Source: Candidatus Pacearchaeota archaeon (lineage in GTDB: Archaea > Nanoarchaeota > Nanoarchaeia > Pacearchaeales > GW2011-AR1). Taken from it: a stretch of DNA of 7,574 nucleotides. The position numbers were made by a program, and so were the translations under genes. Below the pieces are notes generated by a model. It did no database searches. It was not told where the DNA came from and saw only the letters and a program-made list of their open reading frames with translations. This document shows, piece by piece, positions 4,915-7,574 of the stretch. How positions within the stretch are numbered: position 1 is the stretch's first letter; every line of letters begins with the position of its first letter. The stretch spans positions 1 through 7,574 of the forward strand of contig NZER01000360.1 in the NCBI GenBank assembly GCA_002690445.1. The letters run 5' to 3'.

Positions 4915-5196
4915 TTAATTACCTGAGAGGTGAACTGATACGGTAGAACCTACAGCTGTAGCATTAGCTCGCATTAAAGGGAACCATGCAACAGAATCTC
5001 CAGATGTATCTGTAAGAGTTACAAGGTCTATCCATCCAAGATCAACTCCTGCAGCATCCTTGCCGTGTGAGCCTTGAATGATAACTGTGCTTGTAGTTCC
5101 GGCAGTAGCACTTACTGCAATCTTGTCTAAACCTCTACGGTTATGGACGGTCTCGGCAGCACCTACAGCAGGTGCAGCAGCATCTAATAATAACAT
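4915..5196 (-). CDS. Small beta-rich virion-type protein, 93 aa
   Basis: The ATG at 5196 follows AAAGGAGAT, a clear site. After a short Ala-rich N-terminus the chain is mostly beta strand: KIAVSATAGTTSTVIIQGSH, then GWIDLVTLTDTSGDSVAWFP and MRANATAVGSTVSVHLSGN. The pattern of a tested value, a Gly/Thr-rich turn, then a [W/K]xxxRANxTAxxGxxVSVxL ending, is common in small phage proteins annotated as minor structural or decoration proteins; this is recalled resemblance, not a search. It lies directly upstream of the BspA-type protein, so both probably belong to one virion-surface module. Confidence 0.75.
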   Translation of the reverse strand: MLLLDAAAPAVGAAETVHNRRGLDKIAVSATAGTTSTVIIQGSHGKDAAGVDLGWIDLVTLTDTSGDSVAWFPLMRANATAVGSTVSVHLSGN

Positions 5197-5287
5197 CAGT
5201 ATCTCCTTTCAAGGCTACGATGACGTGGTAATGGATACATCCACTACTCATGGTGAAGGCTTTAGCCTTTTGGTTAATAATAAAATG

Positions 5288-5376
5288 ATGCCTTAGACGG
5301 GGATCCATACCCGCATCTCCCTGCTCTGTATATAATCTGGCAAAGGACTCTATTAAATGGTTTGAGTTACTAAGGA
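5288..5376 (-). pseudogene. tRNA-like fold B, degenerate
   Basis: CCTTAG (5370-5375) pairs with CTAAGG (5291-5296) as a six-pair acceptor-like stem. Inside are TA, then ACTC/GAGT as a D-like arm, CTTTG/CAGAG as an anticodon-like stem with a 12-base loop, and GCGGG/CCCGT as a T-like stem with an eight-base loop TATGGATC. The oversize loops mean it cannot be a normal working tRNA. It may be a decayed tRNA, a tRNA mimic or chance. Confidence 0.3.
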
Positions 5377-5437
5377 CTTTGATAGGACCACTACAGTCCC
5401 CTTAGAGCTAGCCTCGTTGCAACAAGACGATTTACTC

Positions 5438-5508
5438 TTAACCCTACATGATTTGCAACATGCATACTAGCCTCTAGCGGCCTGCTCTACTCCTTGAGCT
5501 AAGGGTTG
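5438..5508 (-). pseudogene. tRNA-like fold A, degenerate
   Basis: CAACCCT (5502-5508) pairs with AGGGTTA (5439-5445) in six of seven positions, with a C-A mismatch at the end. T8-A9 are present, and the D arm GCTC-AAGGAGTA-GAGC is canonical. The T-like stem GCATG/CATGT has an eight-base loop TTGCAAAT in place of seven. The anticodon arm is two to three bases short and weakly paired, and no CCA follows. It overlaps the end of a possible 40-codon ORF, which is an alternative explanation. Confidence 0.35.
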
Positions 5509-5589
5509 TCGCCGATGATTCCACCAGCCTGTGCATCCTAGAGCGTACCCTAGGAGCGCCCTGCAGTAAAACCACAGGGGAGGTAGCAT
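5467..5589 (-). CDS. Possible small protein, 40 aa
   Basis: A minus-strand ORF starting at 5589 with AAAGGGTG just upstream. It encodes MLPPLWFYCRALLGYALGCT followed by GWWNHRRQPLAQGVEQAARG. The N-terminal half is hydrophobic and rich in Leu, Trp and Cys, and the second half is basic and polar, so it could be a small membrane-associated peptide. Its codons include CGG, CGA and AGG, and the stretch is more GC-rich than its surroundings. Against it, three RNA-type stems and part of a tRNA-like fold lie inside the same bases, and out-of-frame ORFs often have a similar Trp/Cys/Arg-rich composition. I rate it as undecided between coding and structured RNA. Confidence 0.35.
   Translation of the reverse strand: MLPPLWFYCRALLGYALGCTGWWNHRRQPLAQGVEQAARG
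5559..5579 (-). promoter_or_regulatory. 8-bp minus-strand RNA hairpin
   Basis: In the minus RNA CCCTGTGG pairs with CTGCAGGG over eight positions, including adjacent U-G and G-U pairs, around a TTTTA loop. On the plus strand those two positions are mismatched, so a leftward RNA is favoured. The CCCTGCAG arm recalls the first hairpin of the window (18-54). Confidence 0.55.
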
Positions 5590-5685
5590 ATCACCCTTTA
5601 GGTCCTCCCTTACGGGCTCCTATAGGTCTTACGATATGTCTGCAGCATGCATATTCCCTTTTTAATCAGGCGCTGTTACTGCATT

Positions 5686-5759
5686 TGGATGCGAAGCTCA
5701 GAGTTGAACTGAGAGTCTGGGCTTATGAGGCCCAAGTGTTACCATTACACTACCTCGCA
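5686..5759 (-). tRNA. tRNA with CAT anticodon (Met or lysidine-type Ile)
   Basis: A complete 74-base cloverleaf including an encoded 3' CCA. The acceptor TGCGAGG/CTTCGCA has one G-T pair. The D arm is GTGT-AATGGTA-ACAC. The anticodon stem TGGGC/GCCCA encloses the loop CTCATAA, giving anticodon CAT. The variable loop is GACT, and the T arm is CTCAG-TTCAACT-CTGAG. A first pair T1-A72, rather than a C1-A72 mismatch, argues against an initiator. The discriminator base is T, unusual because bacterial Met and Ile tRNAs normally carry A73. An elongator Met or, after lysidine modification by TilS, an AUA-reading Ile tRNA are both possible. Its 5' end directly follows the stop codon of the 67-residue gene, so it is probably cut from that mRNA by RNase P. 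Confidence 0.93.
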
Positions 5760-5963
5760 TTAAACGCCTCTAGAGCGTTCTATTTCATCTTGCATCTTTC
5801 TATCTTCAGCTTCTTTTCTGGCCAGATAGTAAGCATTCTGTCTTGCTATCTTACCTGCTTCATACTTAGCTTTGTTTCTTGCTTTTTGAGCAGCAGCTTT
5901 AGCTACCCTTAAGTCATGCTTCTCTTGAGCTGATAGTAAGTGACTTATTCTTGCTCTCCCCAT
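5760..5963 (-). CDS. Small basic helical protein, 67 aa
   Basis: The start at 5963 is chosen over an in-frame ATG at 6026 because it alone has a good site (GAGGAGAC, about five bases upstream), whereas the longer form begins inside a regulatory repeat. After MGRARISHLLSAQEKHDLRV the chain is an Ala/Lys/Arg-rich helix (AKAAAQKARNKAKYEAGKIA) with a more acidic end. It has no membrane segment. Such a basic helix could bind nucleic acid or be a virion-associated small protein, but no family is recognised. Its stop is immediately followed by the tRNA on the same strand, so RNase P processing would leave an mRNA ending at or next to the stop codon. It is the first leftward gene of the divergent control region. 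Confidence 0.72.
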   Translation of the reverse strand: MGRARISHLLSAQEKHDLRVAKAAAQKARNKAKYEAGKIARQNAYYLARKEAEDRKMQDEIERSRGV

Positions 5964-6018
5964 TACTGTCTCCTCTCTCATGGAAATCGAACACTCACTT
6001 AAGGTGTATCTTAAAGTC

Positions 6019-6036
6019 TCTAACATACGTTAGTAA
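6019..6036. repeat. 18-bp dyad repeat, copy 1
   Basis: TCTAACATACGTTAGTAA, identical to 6150-6167. The core CTAACATACGTTAG matches its own reverse complement at 12 of 14 positions, as expected for an operator bound by a dimer. It overlaps the -10-like element of the leftward promoter candidate. Confidence 0.75.
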
Positions 6037-6049
6037 CTCTTTAAGTCAA
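6022..6049 (-). promoter_or_regulatory. Candidate leftward promoter
   Basis: On the minus strand TTGACT (6044-6049) is followed after 16 bases by TATGTT (6022-6027), a five-of-six and four-of-six match to the sigma70 boxes. It points at the 67-aa gene and the tRNA. The -10 lies in the 18-bp dyad repeat, so a protein binding that repeat would block it. A phage-polymerase promoter made of the repeat itself is an alternative. Confidence 0.4.
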
Positions 6050-6117
6050 TCCTTAAGTAGTCTATAGTTTCTTCTTTAGTTTTAATTACCTATTAATAAT
6101 TAATATATAATAACTCT

Positions 6118-6133
6118 TATAGTCACACTATAG
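6118..6133. promoter_or_regulatory. SP6/T7-like CACTATAG within a dyad
   Basis: TATAGT-CAC-ACTATA (6118-6132) is a perfect dyad with a three-base centre. Read rightward it contains ACACTATAG (6125-6133), the same nine bases that form the core of the phage SP6 promoter and share CACTATAG with T7. The bases further upstream do not match either promoter. It may be a phage RNA polymerase start, an operator, or both. Confidence 0.35.
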
Positions 6134-6149
6134 TAACTCTCTAAGTACT

Positions 6150-6167
6150 TCTAACATACGTTAGTAA
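6150..6167. repeat. 18-bp dyad repeat, copy 2
   Basis: Second exact copy of TCTAACATACGTTAGTAA, 131 bases from the first and in the same orientation. The two copies flank the AT-rich core and the CACTATAG dyad. A related 16-mer TAGTAACTCTYTAAGT occurs at 6031-6046 and 6131-6146, exactly 100 bases apart. Confidence 0.75.
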
Positions 6168-6277
6168 ATCTTAGAGTACACCTATAGTTAATCTATAGTT
6201 AATCTCTAGTATTCATCTCTAGATATATCTTCCCTCCTATTAGACGACTCTTTATTGGGTGCATAAGTCATAAAGAC

Positions 6278-6306
6278 TTGCAATCTCTACCTATATAGCA
6301 TATAAC
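6278..6306 (+). promoter_or_regulatory. Candidate sigma70 promoter for rightward operon
   Basis: TTGCAA (6278-6283) and TATAAC (6301-6306) are separated by 17 bases. They match four and five of the six consensus positions. The next start codon in this direction is 6462, leaving a leader of roughly 150 bases that carries the SD-masking hairpin. Confidence 0.4.
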
Positions 6307-6397
6307 TAGGTGCTTAATACTTGCATCCTCAGATCGTTATAACCTAAGTACGGCAACTTTCAGAACTTTAAGCCCCAATATAGGCTATACCTCCAGC

Positions 6398-6451
6398 TCC
6401 TCCAATAGGTTACAACTTTCAGCACCTCTAAAGTGGCGTCTTATAGGAGGA
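6398..6451 (+). promoter_or_regulatory. Leader hairpin masking ribosome binding site
   Basis: TCCTCC (6398-6403) can pair with GGAGGA (6446-6451), which is the ribosome binding site of the 6462 gene. ATA (6405-6407) pairs with TAT (6442-6444) beyond a single A-A mismatch, giving nine pairs. If formed, the stem hides the site from ribosomes and would make translation of the first rightward gene conditional. Confidence 0.45.
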
Positions 6452-6461
6452 AGAAGCACTT

Positions 6462-6812
6462 ATGACTAAACGTAAGACACTAGAGGACCTACTTGAGGAC
6501 GCTATGCGTAACATTCATGAGCACCTAAAGGGATTCTCGCATAAGCTCGCTAGACGGAGAGCTAATGGCACCTTGACAGATGTTGAGCATGCAACTGCAA
6601 GTATCATGTTGGAGCAACAGATAGCTCTCAATACCCTGCATACGCTGTACTACAACCAAAGAGGTGACTTAGTGCTCATGAAGCAGGCCTTTGATGGACA
6701 TCGTAAGGATGTACATGACTACATAGATGATGTCAGTGTGACTGAAGATATGATAGGTAAACTCACATTTAAACTCCAAGAGGAAGGAATTATACATGAC
6801 GAAGACTTATAG
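6462..6812 (+). CDS. Helical protein, 116 aa, first gene of rightward operon
   Basis: The ATG at 6462 has AGGAGGA 11 bases upstream, slightly long spacing. The protein is almost entirely helical: a basic N-terminal part (MTKRKTLEDLLEDAMRNIHE, then HLKGFSHKLARRRANG), a central helix (ATASIMLEQQIALNTLHTLY) and an acidic end (DDVSVTEDMIGKLTF to HDEDL). There is no membrane segment and no recognised domain. Its end overlaps the next gene by 17 bases, so the operon is coupled. Being the first in a block that leads to an internal virion protein, it may be a virion assembly or late regulatory protein; that is inference from place. Confidence 0.85.
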   Translation: MTKRKTLEDLLEDAMRNIHEHLKGFSHKLARRRANGTLTDVEHATASIMLEQQIALNTLHTLYYNQRGDLVLMKQAFDGHRKDVHDYIDDVSVTEDMIGKLTFKLQEEGIIHDEDL

Positions 6813-6993
6813 CCAACACCTAAAGGATACATCTTTAGGATTTCTAGATGGCAAACTCAAGCAATTAGTTAACTTTGGCAAGTATGGCTACAAGGCTCTA
6901 GAAGAGATTGCATGCTTTGCCTTAGGTTTAGTACTCTCACCTGTAGTTATCCCCGTAGTGGCTCTTGTAGCCTATCGTAAGGGGAAGAAATGA
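6796..6993 (+). CDS. Small single-span membrane protein, 65 aa
   Basis: The ATG at 6796 lies within the end of the preceding gene and has a GAGGAAGGAA site. Residues 1-36 are polar with an amphipathic stretch (GFLDGKLKQLVNFGKYGY). Residues 38-60 form one hydrophobic span (FALGLVLSPVVIPVVALVAY), and the chain ends in RKGKK. The positive end should stay in the cytoplasm, placing the N-terminus outside if the span is simple, though two prolines inside it could allow a hairpin. Size and shape would suit a small holin or a virion membrane-contact protein, but the single span and lack of a neighbouring endolysin make holin only a guess. Its stop overlaps the next start as ATGA. Confidence 0.82.
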   Translation: MTKTYSQHLKDTSLGFLDGKLKQLVNFGKYGYKALEEIACFALGLVLSPVVIPVVALVAYRKGKK

Positions 6994-7385
6994 GTGAGGC
7001 ACCTACAAACCTTATGACTGGACCTAAGAGAGGCTCAGTGCTGAAACAACGAGCTAACCCTGCAGATGACAAGTTTGGCAATGGTAGCCAAGGCAAGAAG
7101 ATGATGCATAAGCTCAAGCGGTTCTCACGGGAGCACCTTGCTCTTAACAAACGACTCTCTGATGCAGAGACCAAGAAGCAGGAAGCTATAGAGACCTGTG
7201 ATAGAGCTGTACGTGAACTCATGCAGGAACGTAAAGAATTTAGAGAAGCCAAGACAGCAATGGCTTTAGAGATAACAATACTTAAGGGTAAACTTGCTGA
7301 GCTTAGCCAAGCTAAGGCAGAGGCTACTAAGAAGAAGCCAGCAAAGAAGGCGCAAGCCCAGAAGAAACCAACAACTAAAGAATAA
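6990..7385 (+). CDS. Coiled-coil protein with histone H1-like tail, 131 aa
   Basis: The start at 6990 overlaps the previous stop (ATGA) and has AAGGGGAAG upstream. Residues 1-40 are polar and Gly/Pro/Lys-rich. Residues 45-108 are a long charged helix with regular hydrophobics (HLALNKRLSDAETKKQEAIE to LEITILKGKLAELSQ), a probable coiled coil. Residues 109-131 are a Lys/Ala/Pro tail (KKKPAKKAQAQKKPTTK) like that of histone H1 and bacterial H1-like proteins, which bind DNA without sequence preference. Its place directly before the gp14-like internal virion gene suggests a DNA-contacting virion or scaffold-type protein. It does not resemble T7 gp13, which occupies the analogous position. Confidence 0.85.
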   Translation: MSEAPTNLMTGPKRGSVLKQRANPADDKFGNGSQGKKMMHKLKRFSREHLALNKRLSDAETKKQEAIETCDRAVRELMQERKEFREAKTAMALEITILKGKLAELSQAKAEATKKKPAKKAQAQKKPTTKE

Positions 7386-7395
7386 AGGAGATGCT

Positions 7396-7574
7396 ATGTG
7401 TGAACCTATGACAGCAATGGCAATCGTTACAGCAGTGACTGCAGTAGCCTCAGCGGCTCATGCAAAGCACGAAGGTGGTAAGAAGGAGCGTAGAGCTGAA
7501 GCAGCAGCAGAGAAGCAAAAGAAAGCTCAAGAGCTGAAAGACTTCAATCTACGTGCAGCAGCCCGTGAGGCAGA
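7396..7574 (+). CDS. T7 gp14-like internal virion protein, partial (N-terminal 59 aa)
   Basis: The gene begins at 7396 after AAAGGAGATGCT and runs off the right edge, so only 59 codons are visible. An ATG at 7391 is out of frame and meets a stop quickly. The N-terminus MCEPMTAMAIVTAVTAVASA is Ala/Val-rich after a Met-Cys start, followed by a highly charged Ala/Lys/Arg/Glu helix (KKERRAEAAAEKQKKAQELK). T7 gp14 and its relatives start with the same Met-Cys and hydrophobic Ala-rich stretch. They are ejected into the host outer membrane as part of the trans-envelope channel for DNA entry. The family call rests on this short piece and gene position. Confidence 0.55.
   Translation, partial: MCEPMTAMAIVTAVTAVASAAHAKHEGGKKERRAEAAAEKQKKAQELKDFNLRAAAREA

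Larger units (their letters stand above)
5197..5685. other. 489-base structured gap upstream of virion genes
   Basis: On the minus strand, going left from the tRNA, this holds: CATATC (5587-5592) with GATATG (5633-5638), enclosing a CCC-GTAA-GGG tetraloop stem; an 8-bp stem at 5559-5579; a 6-bp stem TCCTAG/CTAGGA at 5536-5555; a tRNA-like fold at 5438-5508; a short stem at 5384-5400; a second tRNA-like fold at about 5288-5376; and AAGGC-TTTA-GCCTT at 5256-5269. A 40-codon ORF overlaps the first half. The stretch may be a processed leader, a tRNA-cluster remnant or a small-RNA locus. Confidence 0.5.
5964..6461. other. Divergent control region, AT-rich
   Basis: No gene is seen in these 498 bases. 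From left to right they contain an 18-base dyad repeat (6019-6036), an AT-only-like core around 6085-6115, a TATAGT-CAC-ACTATA dyad (6118-6132), the second dyad repeat (6150-6167), tandem CTATAGTTAAT copies (6182-6192 and 6193-6203), a sigma70-like rightward promoter (6278-6306), paired CAACTTTCAG motifs (6354-6363 and 6413-6422) and an SD-masking hairpin (6398-6451). The layout fits bidirectional transcription control and could also serve as a replication origin. Confidence 0.65.

Noticed and set aside
5256..5272. AAGGC-TTTA-GCCTT stem followed by TTTT on the plus strand
   Set aside because: Only five pairs and a four-base T run; no rightward gene ends nearby, so a terminator call is not supported.
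5123..5308. Minus-strand ORF starting MDPRLRHHFIINQK with a GGGAG upstream
   Set aside because: It runs out of frame into the virion gene start and ends in a Cys-rich stretch typical of a shadow frame, although the start signal is tolerable.
5760..6026. Longer form of the 67-aa protein starting at 6026
   Set aside because: The upstream ATG lies in the 18-bp repeat without a ribosome site, while 5963 has GAGGAGAC at good spacing.
6947..7252. Minus-strand ORF of 101 codons
   Set aside because: It is antisense to two well-supported rightward genes, and its Ser/Leu/Arg-rich composition is that of an antisense shadow.
1..7574. CRISPR array, insertion sequence, integrase or attachment site
   Set aside because: No regularly spaced repeat-spacer pattern, transposase or integrase motif was seen in any frame.

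Overview
The window looks like part of a tailed-phage genome, most likely a T7-like podovirus or a relative. The evidence is: short genes packed head to tail with ATGA, TAATG and GTGA junctions, strong AGGAGG-type ribosome binding sites, one phage-encoded tRNA, small virion-type proteins, and a partial gene at the right edge whose start (Met-Cys, then an Ala/Val-rich helix, then a charged helix) resembles the T7 gp14 internal virion protein family. No polymerase, terminase, portal or integrase is in view, so family and host remain inference.

Layout. Positions 1-225 have no gene but hold a run of consecutive stem-loops. Positions 226-2625 (minus strand) carry about ten small genes of unknown function, several of them under 60 codons: 58-, 43- and 26-residue genes and a possible 19-residue one. 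Positions 2626-3131 have no convincing gene; they hold a 12-base tandem repeat rich in CCTCCTT on the minus strand and a second run of hairpins. Positions 3132-3756 (minus) hold three overlapping genes, two of them predicted coiled coils. After a hairpin-bearing gap, 3935-5196 (minus) encodes two virion-type proteins: a protein with an Ig-like domain and BspA-type repeats, and a small beta-rich protein. Positions 5197-5685 are a long leader-like stretch with several stems, two degenerate tRNA-like folds and one possible 40-residue ORF. A complete tRNA with a CAT anticodon (5686-5759) abuts the stop codon of a 67-residue basic protein (5760-5963).

Positions 5964-6461 form a divergent control region with two copies of an 18-base dyad-containing repeat, an AT-rich core, an SP6/T7-like CACTATAG dyad, a sigma70-like promoter towards each side, and a hairpin able to mask the first rightward ribosome binding site. 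From 6462 to the right edge (plus strand) an overlapping operon encodes a helical protein, a small membrane protein, a coiled-coil protein with a histone H1-like Lys/Ala/Pro tail, and the start of the gp14-like internal virion protein.

The rightward block probably makes internal virion and DNA-associated components. The leftward block mixes accessory virion-surface proteins with many small genes of the kind used in host takeover. The most unusual feature is that every long non-coding gap of the leftward block contains strong stem-loops. In three of them the stem is intact only in the minus-strand RNA, because G-U pairs there become A-C mismatches on the other strand. This points to structured leftward transcripts, for example processing sites, phage-polymerase signals or small RNAs.
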